Assembly (NCBI GenBank): GCA_002633025.1
Contig: NMRB01001302.1
Span: 103,154-167,153 of the forward strand
DNA length: 64,000 nucleotides
Source: Notospermus geniculatus
Lineage: Eukaryota > Nemertea > Pilidiophora > Heteronemertea > Lineidae
Reading direction: 5' to 3'
Below, one piece after another: positions 11,505 to 21,899 of this stretch. The notes under the pieces are model-generated. The model made no database searches, was not told where the DNA came from, and was given only the letters and a program-made list of their open reading frames with translations. Positions within the stretch are counted from its first letter, which is position 1; every line of letters begins with the position of its first letter. The position numbers and the translations under genes were made by a program.

Positions 11505-11685
11505 CCGGTGTGATAGAATGTAATGCCCCCGTCTTGCTGATGTCCCCCTGTATTGTTTATCACAGGATTGAGGGTCTTGGTCTCTCTCGAGCTCGATTAA
11601 AAGATGCCACTTAATCCGTAAATGTATTGTTGGGGGACATCATGTATCTGGCGGGGAGGGGGGCCTAACGATTCTATCACACCGG
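11505..11685. mobile_element. 181-bp MITE with CCGGTGTGATAGAAT termini
   Basis: Terminal CCGGTGTGATAGAAT is inverted at the right end and a second stretch (GATGTCCCCC / GGGGGACATC) also pairs. It lies about 120 bp before exon 2 of secreted-protein gene 1. Confidence 0.7.
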
Positions 11686-11805
11686 CCTTAATCGACAAAA
11701 TTGTATTGGTCGAGCAATCGCGTACGGAGGGTTAACGGGAATCCCAAAGCCTCCATGTTTTTCAGAATGTCCTATTAACTCTACAGGCAATACCTCTCCT
11801 TTCAG

Positions 11806-12050
11806 GTGTTGGGTGTCGTGTTTATCATTTGTGGAGAAATGAAGAGAGGACCTGGTATTTCGTGAAGATTGACGATGACTTATTTTATCGGAAACGATAT
11901 AAGACCAAGGTTCGCTCCACGGTAGAGTGCGTCTGTACATTTTCATGTTCGTCAGTAATTAGCAATAGGAATACTGACGTCATGTTTGATATTCCAACAG
12001 GTACCTGCACATATTACATGTACAGGGTATCATATTATGACGATGTTTGA
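11806..12050 (+). CDS. Secreted-protein gene 1, exon 2 (PAN/apple-like, terminal)
   Basis: An acceptor with a good pyrimidine tract (CTCTCCTTTCAG, ending 11805) opens this exon. In the phase set by exon 1 it gives a clean frame of about 80 residues to a TGA at 12048-12050. It starts VGCRVYHLWRNEE and carries five cysteines (including CVCTFSC and GTC), ending YYMYRVSYYDDV. The arrangement R-S-x-x-x-C...C...MFDIPTGTC matches the exon at 47479-47795 (YLRSILYC...IYDLDSGTC) and recalls the C-terminal half of PAN/apple domains, which bind protein or carbohydrate ligands outside the cell. Domain assignment is inference; the shared pattern is seen. Unlike its paralogue it terminates here, giving a 113-residue product. 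Confidence 0.6.
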
Positions 12051-12326
12051 ATAAAAGAACACAGTGCAAAGCGATAGAAAAATATGCAATACTTTGTCAA
12101 AATAACATATTTTTCTTAAAAAATAAATTAGGTTTGTGTGGCGTATGCATCTGCAATCCATTTTAAACTTTGATCAATGGTCAATATATTTCTTTGAAAT
12201 AATCATAAATGTAATGACAAATTATCCTTTTTGATTATGTTGATTAAAGCACAAGGACCAAAACGTGCTGGTATGTACGTAGTTTCAAATAAACATTGTC
12301 TATGATGGGATATTATCAGATTAGGC

Positions 12327-12460
12327 TTACTTTCGAAAAGGTTGAAGCCTTCCTAGCAGTTCATCCCTGAGTTCGTTCCATGGCCTGGCCGCTTGATCTG
12401 AGAAACCCCTGTCAGCCTGCGCCTTTAGGTGATACCTTGGGATCTCGGGCAGGTTTTTAT
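12327..12460 (-). pseudogene. Non-LTR retrotransposon (LINE) reverse-transcriptase C-terminal fragment
   Basis: On minus the frame reads through KAQADRGFSDQAARPWNEL and ends at TAA (12327-12329). The pattern DRxFSxxAxRxWNxL is the usual end of LINE ORF2 proteins after the reverse-transcriptase domain. An in-frame stop lies a few codons upstream, so only the tail is open. The family assignment is from memory of the motif. LINE class (Jockey, CR1, RTE) cannot be told. Confidence 0.55.
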
Positions 12461-12694
12461 CACGGGACTTCAGAGATCACCTGGGGACGAAGGATGGGTT
12501 AAGCTCCAAGCAGATCGGTGTATTTCACTCTCTTGCTACATATCAACCGGCCACGCAGTGTATCCGATTTCCTGCATGAAAGAACGAGAAGAGGATTGTA
12601 AGTGACCTCTTGGTGTAGCTCCTTACACTTACAGGGAAAGGAAAATACAGGTTCGTTGGAAAAAGAGTCGTTGTTTATTTGTCCACTTCTTGGT

Positions 12695-12707
12695 NNNNNN
12701 NNNNNNN
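12695..12707. other. Assembly gap (13 N)
   Basis: Ambiguous bases sit beside a C-rich homopolymer run, which probably caused the gap. A single N also occurs at 13000. Confidence 0.95.
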
Positions 12708-12794
12708 CATCCCCCTGCCCCCCCCCCCCAAAAAAAATATCTTCCTCTAAATATGCAATGGACAATGTAATGGTAAAAGGTAATTGAATATGCT

Positions 12795-12975
12795 TGTGGT
12801 ATTTGTATTTGTATTTCATTTTTTCCGTCAGGGCCGACGCTATAGCATTATTGGCCCTGCTAAGTACGGAGGAGGCCATCACAAGCTACTCATGTTCCTC
12901 ACTTGGATGGGGTATTATACTTGCCCTTGCAAAAACACAAGGTACAAGGCACCACGGCTTACTGTCCCATGCGAC
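12795..12975 (+). repeat. Dispersed repeat R1, copy 1
   Basis: This stretch matches 53680-53855 in reverse orientation. Both copies can be read as a short peptide around SYSCSSLGxGIxLALAK, but frames do not extend, so a coding origin is unproven. From 13020 to 13680 nothing recognisable is seen. Confidence 0.6.
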
Positions 12976-13683
12976 GGACGCGAAGAGCCGGGAATGAAAN
13001 CCCTCAGACAAAACGGCGAGGCATGATTTTCAATGTGAAGCCAATTTGCACCAGATGCCAAAAATGTTAGGTGCATGCGTACGGTACAAGAACACCCAGC
13101 TGTGTGAATGGCGTACGGTAACTTTTTCAAAAATGCGATTTTCCAGAAATGTATGGGCTTTACATCAAAATCATTCAGAGCGTAGATAAACAATATGTTG
13201 GACTATAAACTTGTCCGATAACTATTCTTCTAAGAATCCACGGAAGGAAAGAAATCCTATTTCTGTAGTCGAAACCTACTTTTCCTATGCACTTTCGCCG
13301 CGTAGATCAATATGGCTCCATTATTCACAAAAACCCTTTCGCGTAGTTGAACTACATTCCGAGTTCATTGCGTGTGTGATAGGGGCAGGGTGGTTCAGAT
13401 CTCTAAAGGTGCTGAAAATGTTATTTTCAAGTACTTCAAAAAGTTCGTCTGCTATACCGGAAGTAGGTGCATAGCGTACGATAAAATCTGAGTCACCAGC
13501 GTGGTGAATGTTGGTGAAAAAATAAAGAACCATAGGACGAACTAAACCGAGGACACTGTGTACAGGTCATAGGCCAACATGCAGCAGTTAACCTGTTGTG
13601 GAACGTACATGTACTGTTGTACACGTACACATGTGAACGGAGACTTTACATACCCATGGTCCTGCTGCAGCAAAAACAGCGTC

Positions 13684-13735
13684 AGTGTTCGGGGGGGGGC
13701 TTGGAAAACGGTCTTGTTTTTATAGATCGAACACT
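13684..13735 (+). promoter_or_regulatory. Duplicated TATA core promoter
   Basis: TTTTTATAG at 13717-13725 is bracketed by AGTGTTCG (13684-13691) and CGAACACT (13728-13735), exactly as at 1161-1210. It lies about 115 bp before the duplicated signal-peptide exon. Confidence 0.5.
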
Positions 13736-13841
13736 GTTGCAAGCGTAAGTTGCAAGCAACGTAACGGGAAGCTAGGCCGTCAGTTCACTTATATCTTTCG
13801 TCGAACCAGAGAGGAAAAGCAATGAAAATGAAAGGGAGAAA

Positions 13842-13938
13842 ATGAGGATCAGGATTATCCTGTTACCATGGTTATTTGTGACCTATCAACAAACGTTTAG
13901 CCTTTTGGCACCAAGAGAGCCTTTACCTAACGTATCTG
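13842..13938 (+). CDS. Secreted-protein gene 2, exon 1 (duplicated signal peptide)
   Basis: This is a paralogue of 1304-1400 with the same length, the same phase-1 donor (TCTG|GTAAGT) and only three amino-acid changes (residues 4, 5 and 25). Homology continues through the promoter and about 300 bp of the intron, so a whole block was duplicated. Its partner exon is unsettled. The PAN-like exon at 47479-47795 has the right phase but is 33 kb away, past a SAP exon and a GPCR. A nearer phase-compatible acceptor lies at 15161-15163. It could also be an orphan. Confidence 0.6.
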
Positions 13939-14036
13939 GTAAGTCTTTCGGATATTATTAGTACAGTGTAGTAGTAGCCTATTGGTTTTTTACATGTCCA
14001 AGGATGGTTAAATTCTGTTTGGGGTAAATTACAAAA

Positions 14037-14222
14037 GGCCGGTGTAATATCTGCCAGTGTTCCCCATCTGTGAGTGTTACCCTTGTATTGTGTGACGGAA
14101 TAAGCAGCGACTTGACAATCGATGACACACAGAGAAACATGTCAGCATGTCTGCCAGCGTTTCCCCCAAAATTAGGGGAACACACTGACCCACATAAACA
14201 CTGGCAGATATAACACCGGGCC
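14037..14222. mobile_element. MITE of the GGTGTAA family
   Basis: Ends GGCCGGTGTAATATCTGCC and its inverted copy. The core carries GACGGAATAAGCAGCGACTT, shared with 18168-19562, 35315-35673 and 37887-38149. It is inserted in the intron copy; the 1401-1690 homologue lacks it. Confidence 0.75.
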
Positions 14223-14228
14223 AGTTAA

Positions 14229-14371
14229 AGCGGATTGCTTGTGTCTGTCCAAAGTGAACCAAAAATAATAAAACGTCCCGTTTTATTCGTAATAACAACT
14301 GGTAAATGCATTACGGCGGCCGCTCCGGAAACGGTGCTGTGGAATCTTTGACTCGGCACGAACAGTCCGCT
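14229..14371. mobile_element. 143-bp TTAA-flanked MITE
   Basis: TTAA at 14225-14228 and 14372-14375 bounds AGCGGATTG and an imperfect inverted end CAGTCCGCT. It is also absent from the homologous intron at 1401-1690. Confidence 0.65.
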
Positions 14372-15163
14372 TTAACAACATTAAATTTCTCATTTGATTG
14401 AATCATCCATACAAAAGCAGTCAGAAGTTGGCGGCGATTTGGATGTAGATGAGCCACAATCGGTCGTAGACTGCGGCCCTCTTTCCCGACAGATTCTGAG
14501 TGTGATTTCACGACCTCATTTGCACGAGTAACTCGAGTATAGTAAGATAGTACTAGGATAACTGGTGCAGACGGACTGGCATACCCAGAATTGTCAGTGA
14601 GAAATTTAACACGTCGATGGCATGGGCCGATGCTGGGCATGGCGTCCTCCCTTAAACACGGTAGGCCTGTCTGAAAAATCCATTGCAATTTCCCGAGCCT
14701 GTCACACGTCCAACTTGTCAGTCTTTTAACGACACAGTTAAAGCCCCTGTCACACTGTGGCGACTTATATTAGGCAGGCGAATGCCCGCGGGTAGTTTAG
14801 TCATTAACAATACGCGAAAGTGTCTTCCTGCGGTCCACCTACAATTTTGTTGGTTCGCCTTTCAGATGAAACCAAGGCTACTATCTTAGTTTACGCTAGA
14901 CGGCAGAGTCGACTCGAAGCCAATTCGTGGTAAGGGGGGCCTAAAATGAGTGCATGTACAATTTTTTAGTACTTCCATGGAGGAACATCCATACAAACTT
15001 CGACATGTTTTGAATATTTTTTTTTCCATTTTTCTCTATCAAAAGCGCATATTCGTGTCGTTAAGGAGACATGACAACAACAAACTTCGAACACCACGAG
15101 GATCGTTCCATCGGGATATTCTAGATTTTATACTGAACCTTTGGGATTCCCCACACTTTCCAG

Positions 15164-15393
15164 CTTTCCAACATACTTTCCAGGTTTCCAGCTTTCCGGA
15201 AACTACAGACTACCATCTGATGGACCCAAATATAGAATTCGGTAACACCCTGGAGGGCTTTCCAAATATCAGAAGCCGGACGTGGAATCGGTGCCAATTT
15301 TCAGAACTTCCATCTTTAAGGACAGAACTAAACTTGGAGACCATTTGTGAAGAGGATAGTGACGTTTTTATAGATATCCCATTGGGGCCGTAG
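15164..15393 (+). CDS. Possible terminal exon, unknown protein
   Basis: An acceptor CACACTTTCCAG ends at 15163 and fits the phase-1 donor at 13938. The frame then runs 76 codons to TAG at 15391-15393 (QHTFQVSSFPETTDYH...DVFIDIPLGP). It has two cysteines and no resemblance to the PAN-like exons. Support is only phase and an open frame, so a chance frame is quite possible. Confidence 0.25.
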
Positions 15394-15560
15394 GCCTACC
15401 TTGTTTCCAGAGCTCTGGCATACATCGCGCATTTACGCCAGGTTGAGGTGAATGATCAAGAAACCTTTTCAAATATTCGTGACAATGAGGTGGTCGCGTA
15501 ACTAATCCGCGTGGTGGCGCTGTCAGTGTAATACCCGGAAGTTGACAATCAGTTCGCGCC

Positions 15561-15727
15561 ATGTTCGCTGTCAGCCATGAGTCGTCTGCTGTGAATGTGC
15601 ACACGCCGCCGGACATGGATAGGCCAAAACCAAATAAGTACGTTTCCTGGACGCTCCCAGAGCTTCGGAATGAGTTGAAGAAACGAGAAGTGAAAGTTAG
15701 CGGCCGAAAACATGAATTAGTTTCGAG
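15561..15727 (+). CDS. SAP-domain protein, first coding exon
   Basis: An ATG opens 55 codons plus two bases and stops at a consensus donor, TCGAG|GTGAGT. Residues from about 29 read SWTLPELRNELKKREVKV followed by SGRKHELVSR, matching the SAP motif (helix, SGxKxxLxxR), a short helix-turn-helix fold that binds DNA or RNA in nuclear proteins. A second in-frame ATG lies at codon 19. No later exon could be identified, because the downstream sequence is taken up by a 600-bp transposon and Penelope remnants. In invertebrates SAP domains also begin some mobile-element proteins, so host gene versus transposon gene is open. Confidence 0.65.
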
Positions 15728-16009
15728 GTGAGTAATTTTTTGAGCCGTGGGTGAAAGTTAGGTTGGAATGCTGCGAAGTACTTCCAATGGCCTGAGTCAG
15801 GAATCAAACTGATAACAATGAAAGTCCCATCTGTAAATCGAACTAACAGAAATCCAGCAGACTTCAAGAGGCCCTTACTTGCATTCGGCAGTGTCGGCGC
15901 TGTCGACTATTTGGGCTTCAGCGCACCGTTGGAGCAGTTGTGTGGCTGGAAATGTGGCACATCTTCATCAGTATCAGATCTTGGAATTCGAATGCTCGTA
16001 TCAGTATTG

Positions 16010-16609
16010 CCGAATCGGTAGATGTCGTCCTGGGTAACCCTAAAGTTTACCCAGGACCAACCTGGGTAACCCTAAAAGTTACCCAGGACGATCCTGGGTA
16101 AACTTTAGTGTACTAAAGTTTACCCAGTTTGAAATTCTCGCACTTTTACACCTGCGGTCGAGGATCTTGAAAACGGCACTTAGTCGTACATCAGTGAACG
16201 AAATACATCAAATCGGCAAAATGGCAGCTGATAACGTCACTCGTGTTGCTGCGGAGGATTTGCAGATGTATTTGAGTTCGATCGCATCTTATAGGGACGG
16301 TTAGTTCACATCTAAATGTCGAGAAATCAAAAAGAAACTGGTTAAGTTCGTGGAAGGAAAATACGAGCTGTTTAAAAGGGTAAACGTGACGTCAAACTGC
16401 AGTGGCTAGTTCGGGATGAACTTGCACTGGCGCGGGAAATTGCCAGCGGCGCTGTGGAGGCATGGGCACCTGTATCGCGCGAATTTCAAACTGGGTAAAC
16501 TTTAGTACACTAAAGTTTACCCAGGATCGTCCTGGGTAACTTTTAGGGTTACCCAGGTTGGTCCTGGGTAAACTTTAGGGTTACCCAGGACGACATCTAC
16601 CGATTCGGC
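16010..16609. mobile_element. 600-bp MULE-like element with 9-bp duplication
   Basis: ATCAGTATT(G) precedes the left end and repeats after the right end at 16610-16619. Ends are CCGAATCGGTAGATGTCG and its complement; if the shared G belongs to the repeat, the duplication is exactly 9 bp. Subterminal arms repeat CCTGGGTAA / TTACCCAGG. The unpaired centre (16140-16490) looks captured rather than palindromic. The 9-bp size suggests Mutator-like transposition; this is inference. Confidence 0.85.
16221..16498 (+). pseudogene. Captured coding-like fragment inside the MULE-like element
   Basis: An ATG at 16221 opens 27 codons to a TAG (16302-16304), and the same frame continues coding-like (CREIKKKLVKFVEGKYELF) to about 16420. 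From 16400 another frame gives WLVRDELALAREIASGAVEA, ending at 16498. The composition looks like a host exon broken by a stop and a frameshift. No family is certain; the second part faintly recalls Myb/SANT-like regulators. Confidence 0.4.
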
Positions 16610-16684
16610 ATCAGTATTGAGCAGTCACGATCATCCTCATTCCCTAGCCTGATATTGGACGTGTGGCTATTCATCCTTTTACGG

Positions 16685-17761
16685 TGTCGGACTGGGTGAA
16701 TGCTTCAATGTTTGTGTTATTTGGTAGGGGTCTTGTTGTGGGCATCAGCCCGTGACAAGGGCCTTAATTCTGTGAAATAAGCAATACCTCTGGTATAGGC
16801 CTACTATAGACCGGACAATAGGGTCAGGCTATTGTTAAATCAATGATGCATAATATAATCACATGCTAGTCACAGGACCTGAGGAGGGGCACTTTAGACC
16901 AGACCAGAGGCAGACTTACACCAGACAGCACCCAAGCAACACCTATGAGCCGAGCAACACATACGACGAGTACGACCAGTATTGTATTACACTGTGAAGG
17001 AGACCGAATGACCGTTCGACCAGCCTGCGTCGCAGAAGTCCCACAAGCCACACACATAAAGGGCGGTTTACACTAGGTTGCACCAAGTTGCAAGTTGCAG
17101 CAACTTGCAACTTGTTGCAAACTACCTGGGACGGTTTACACATAGAAAAATCGATGCAACCTCCAGCGTGATCGAGTTGCAACAAGTTGCATATCCGTTT
17201 ACACATGCAACTTTTATGAAACTTTTTGGTCTCATCAGGTTTATGCAACAAGTTGCATGAAGTTGCATATGAAAAGTTGCATGTGTAAACGGGCCTTTAG
17301 GAGCAAAACGGTAATCCCCAACGGTAACCCAAAACGGTAATCCCCAAGTCCGACAATGTCGGACTTGGGGATTACCGTTTTGCTCCTTATGTGTGTGGCT
17401 TGTGGGACTTCTGCGACGCATGCTGGTCGAACGGTCATTCGGTCTCCTTCACAGTGTAATGCAATACTGGTCGTACTCGTCGTATGTGTTGCTCGGCTCA
17501 TAGGTGTTGCTTGGGTGCTGTCTGGTGTAAGTCTGCCTCTGGTCTGGTCTAAAGTGCCCCTCCTCAGGTCCTGTGACTGGCATGTGATTATATTATGCAT
17601 CATTGATTTAACAATAGCCTGACCCTATTGTCCGGTCTATAGTAGGCTTATACCAGAGGTATTGCCTATTTCACAGAATTAAGGCCCTTGTCACGGGCTG
17701 ATGCCCTCAACAAGACCCCTACCAAATAACACAAACATTGAAGCATTCACCCAGTCCGACA
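16685..17761. mobile_element. Long-armed foldback element inserted in the Penelope relic
   Basis: The termini TGTCGGACTGGGTGAATGC and their complement belong to arms of about 370 bp (16685-17058 and 17385-17761). ACGG flanks both ends (16681-16684, 17762-17765), and the copy at 32170 shows a single ACGG at the empty site. No transposase. The centre contains another MITE and a palindrome at 17300-17384. Confidence 0.85.
17058..17298. mobile_element. Nested MITE rich in AAGTTGCA
   Basis: Ends AAAGGGCGGTTTACAC and GTGTAAACGGGCCTTT are inverted. The interior repeats CAACAAGTTGCA. It lies at the centre of the surrounding foldback element. Confidence 0.75.
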
Positions 17762-17870
17762 ACGGAAACACATGGTCTGTCCGACGTACTGGTTGATGGT
17801 GGTGCATCTGGTACAGGTGATGCAGTAGACAACATTTTTGCTATCACAATCTGTGGGACCCCTCAAGCGA

Positions 17871-17873
<3 letters not shown>

Positions 17874-17907
<34 letters not shown>
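17874..17907. repeat. (TAA)n microsatellite
   Basis: Eleven uninterrupted trinucleotides directly follow the Penelope fragment. Tails of short repeats are common beside Penelope and LINE copies. Confidence 0.9.
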
Positions 17908-17908
<1 letters not shown>

Positions 17909-18167
17909 TGTGGGCTTTTAGTGCCTTTTACATTTAAGTGTCAAGGCACTTCACAATTACTATCCCCAGCTATAGGCCTGTTCATTCCAATTTCATATCT
18001 CCACTCCCTGGGAGTATTACAGTCCCGGCAGCCGATTTCAGCGCTCCTGGACTAACATTCACATAGACCATCACTACTAGCCAGGTACCCCTTTTACACC
18101 TGGGTGGGGTGAAGCAAGTGAGGTAAAGTAAGGCAAAGTCACAAGCGAGCGTGTTTTTTTCTTGAAC

Positions 18168-19562
18168 CCGGTGTAACGTTTTTCAGTGATGCCCGTGAGC
18201 CAGTGTGACACTACAATAGATTGACGGAATAAGCGGCGACTTGACAATGAGCGACACACAGAGAAACAATGAGTCTGTTTCTCAGTGTGTTCCAAACAAT
18301 GGATGTCACACAGAATGAAATGGCCAGGGCCATTGTGCTCATCTATGTGATAAGTCTCCATGGTTATGTGTGAAACTGTGACTCTCACGGTGAATGTTGA
18401 GGACCAGTACAGAAAAGATAAAGCTGAACACACCAAGAAGTATGTTATGATCTGATCAGTATTATCAGTCAATGACATAAACTCAGGTGATGGCACCCAG
18501 AAGGAGTACAATTTCTGAATACAATGAATGCAAGTGGTATTTGTGAAGAAACTGCTTTCCTGTCTAGGTCACACTCTCACAGATGTCAAAAATTCTATTT
18601 TTCAAGATGGCCACCTGGTGGCCACACGTGACGTTCGTTGGGACTGAAATTTCAGCAGGAATGTACAGGATACTTGCATAGATATTTAGACAACATTGAA
18701 ACATCATAACATTTACTACCGATGACATATGGCCAAAGTAAATTTTTCAAGATGGCCGCTTGGCAGCCATGTTGAAGTCAAATCGAACCGAAATTTGGCA
18801 TATACTAGTAAGTAGACAGTACCAAGACACATATTTAGGTACGGTTAAAGCATCCTAGCTACCCCTATTTATGAGGTGTGGGCCGAAATCCAGTTTTCAA
18901 GATGGCTCCCTGGGGGCCATATTTGACGTCGAATCTCACTGAAATTTACCATATATTTATATGGTACCTAGATACATATTTTGACAACGTTAAAACATCC
19001 TAGCTACTCCTATTTATAAAATGTGGGTCAAAGTCCATTTTTCAAGATGGCTTCCTGGCGGCCATATTTGAAGTCCGATCAGGTTGAAATTTGGTGCATT
19101 TGTGCAGGGTGCCTAGATATATCTTCACACCAAATCACAACACTCTACGTCAAATAGCCATGAAATGTGCCACCAAAAAACAGTGAATTTTCAACTTTGA
19201 TCTCTGTGACCTTGGAAAGTAGGTCAAAACAAAAACCCGGGATGTATGTGATGTAGTCTCATCAGAGGAACCCATCATAAAAGTTTCGTGGTTATAGCTA
19301 ACAGCGTTCAGGAGATACGGCCGAAAGAAGGTTTTCACAAAGCGCCCCCTACAGGCCAGAGTGTATAAGCAGCAGCGCTAAGTTTCGGTCCAGTGATAGT
19401 TTTTACCATAGGCTTCCTGTACACCAAATTTCAAGTTTCTAACCCAAGCAGTTTAGAAACGTGCCACCCATGTTAACGACGACGGACGACCCCGGCGGAC
19501 GATACACCATGAGAGTGTCGTCCGCACTGAAAAACGGCCACACTGAAAAACGTTACACCTGG
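18168..19562. mobile_element. GGTGTAAC-family element with nested 1.2-kb repeat
   Basis: Ends CCGGTGTAACGTTTTTCAGTG (left) and CACTGAAAAACGTTACACC (right) pair. The core GACGGAATAAGCGGCGACTT follows at about 18219. Most of the interior is the repeat at 18317-19515, which must have inserted later. Confidence 0.7.
18317..19515 (+). mobile_element. 1.2-kb dispersed repeat A, copy 1
   Basis: It matches 49406-50512 nearly throughout and shows the internal motif CAAGATGGC...GGCCAT four times at about 130-bp spacing. This copy has extra sequence near 18440-18550 and lacks the right terminus. It is non-coding. Confidence 0.8.
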
Positions 19563-19828
19563 ATCTTCTGATCAAAAGTCCGTCTCGCTAACCACTGCAC
19601 CACGTCGCTCCCCGAGTTGAGGGGCAGAATGGGGCAGATTATTGAAACGTCACCTACGTTATGTCATAAGACACATAGATAACCTCAGAATATTACCCTT
19701 TTATTCACATAATAGCCAATCCAAGGGCCAAATGCACTGGAAGTCAGTCAATTAGGCACATTTTGGCATTTCATGCGCTTGCGTGCTGGCATTCATGACG
19801 AGTGCTCACACTAGAAGGGTTGTATTCG

Positions 19829-19866
19829 ATATTTAAGACCGCCACACACCCACAGTGTGGCGGTCT
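19829..19866. repeat. Short perfect hairpin AAGACCGCCACAC
   Basis: AAGACCGCCACAC and its complement are separated by a few bases. A similar hairpin lies at 38224-38264. Confidence 0.7.
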
Positions 19867-20219
19867 TCCTTGGTTTAACTGGAATTCTCTGGATCTCTGA
19901 ATCTCTGGATCTCTCCATCCAATCTGGTGGTTTCAGGTCAATAACTCAAGAATTAAGCCATGTATCGCCACTAAACTTTCTGGGTGTGTACATATGTGCA
20001 AAAGACAGGTCGAGTTTGTTTCCTGACTTCATCCAAAAACGTTAAAGTATGAATTTTGATGAATTTTCAACAGTTGTTAAAACAGCGCAAGCCAAGGGGA
20101 TTCCCCGTGTGACCGATTTAGAAGCATGAGTCACATCTAAAAATAACCCTGTAGCATTTCATCGACGTGCAGAGAACGGAGCATGCGCATTGGGCAAATG
20201 CTTGTTCCTACATCTGCCG

Positions 20220-21200
20220 CTTCACTCATGCGGCGCTACTGTCCGTTCATGCTTTCCTGTCTCCTCTACCATGTCTACGCTCTCGAAATCATCAAAATAG
20301 CGACAGCTGCAAAGGTAAATTTTGTTTAATTCTGTTTAATTTGGAAGTTAACTTCTTTGGCGTCAATGTCAACCATAGGAAGTGATGTTTATTTGTATAT
20401 TTTCTGTTAGATTTTTGGTGTTCTGCCGTCGATCAGACATCGACATGCTCATGCACACCACAGCCGCTGTCACCATCATGGTCACTGAATTAGACAGCTC
20501 AGGCCTACGCCTACATTTCACAGCCCCTGGCATGCGTTAATCGTATCATATTGCACATTCGACTCGTTGGCAATGGTCAACATACTCTGCATCATCATTG
20601 GACATTGATCGTGTAGACGGCCTGAGAAGATTGTCACTGTGATGAAAGTGAAGAGTGCAAGAAGAGTGTCTGTAGGCTACTGTAGGCCTATAGGCGTAGG
20701 GGGCCTACTGTAGTGTCTACTTGGCTGTGTGTGTACATGATAATACTAGTATAGGCTAGCTTACGTGCAGTGCACTGCTTTGCATATGCTACTAACAGTC
20801 ATTCGTTGTACCGGTAGGCCTAGTTGCCTGCTGTAGGCCCTACTGCTGGCTCTTTTTCCCGTGTCAAACCAAATCACTAGGCCAAGCTAAAAATTATCGA
20901 TAGGGGCCTACATAAATACATGTAGACATGGTAGATAGGCCTACTGCCAAGACATGCACATCTTCCTTTTCTCTTTTCAGCATGAAAATGAAAATAGCCA
21001 AAGTTTTCAAAAGAGAATGCACCCAAAAGATCCATGCTACCCACTACCATTGGACTTGATGTTGTTGGCTACAAGAGATGTCTGCAGTCGAAAACAGTCA
21101 TGATGGAATCAGGAGCAGCGAGAGTTTTGTCACAACATGAACATTAGTTAGATGATCTGTATTTTGTACAATTTGATAGTGACAAAAATAAAACATCCCA
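20220..21200 (+). ncRNA. Possible two-exon non-coding transcript
   Basis: A good donor (CTGCAAAG|GTAAAT, exon end 20314) and a strong acceptor (CTTTTCTCTTTTCAG, exon start 20981) are followed by an AATAAA at 21187-21192. The first exon carries only a nine-codon frame (MSTLSKSSK), and the second a 39-codon frame without known motif. Signals are seen; transcription is inference, and the 5' end is arbitrary. Confidence 0.25.
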
Positions 21201-21899
21201 TTTTTTCCTTTCAATTAAATGTATGTTAAAAATTTATGATGACCTCTTGATGTCCAACTCACGCTCAAGATTCCATGTCCACCGGAACTAAGCTGCAAAG
21301 ACCTGACAGACTGGTTCCACACCAGGGCCTGGTTTCTCAACAAAATCTTTTGTTAAGATTATTTTCCCCAACTTAGGATGTTTCAAGAAACCAGCCCAGA
21401 GTCTGCAAGTACCATACATGGATGCCGCCGCCAAATAATGTCAACATTCTGACATTGCTCATCTCAACCATCCAGAACAATACCTCTCATTAATTGACTG
21501 TCGAAACCTCTGTTTGTGTCCAGTGGCGGTCTTCAAATTGGCTGTAAAGCCAATTTCTAGTTCCTACCATTCCTGCCCGAGATTTTGTATTTGCTTCAGT
21601 GAAAATTATAGAGATTTTGCCAGACTCCTGTACGAATATTGTCAGTCAAATGAAATTTCCCTCTGTACGCGTTGTCAGTTAAAATGTACCGGTATGTACT
21701 TCGTTTATATTCGCCGGCTAGCGAAAATAATATCGTACCTCGCTTCTCGTACGTTCAGTGGTATCCTAAATAAGGAGTTAATTAAAGCACTGCGGTTGGA
21801 GGATGGCAGCAACGATACCAGTCCTTTACAGTAATTACGGGGAAGTATGTTCTGTTTCAGGCAAAGAATCCGTCTCCATGCTGATGTTTCGTCGCAGCA

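Larger units (their letters stand above)
16619..17873 (-). pseudogene. Penelope-like element endonuclease fragment, interrupted
   Basis: On minus, 17873-17762 reads DCDSKNVVYCITCTRC and then INQYVGQTMCFR. After the inserted element at 16685-17761 the same frame resumes at 16684-16619 with RMNSHTSNIR and EDDRDCS. This matches the GIY-YIG-like C terminus of Penelope retroelements and the uninterrupted copy at 32070-32308. It is a truncated relic. Confidence 0.7.

Noticed and set aside
17122-17622. Overlapping frames of 88 to 120 codons on both strands
   Set aside because: They mirror one another because the foldback arms are inverted copies. The shared peptide is a consequence of the palindrome.
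21514-21834. 106-codon plus frame with several cysteines
   Set aside because: Cysteine spacing does not fit a known domain, and there is no start context or splice signal. It stays possible but unsupported.
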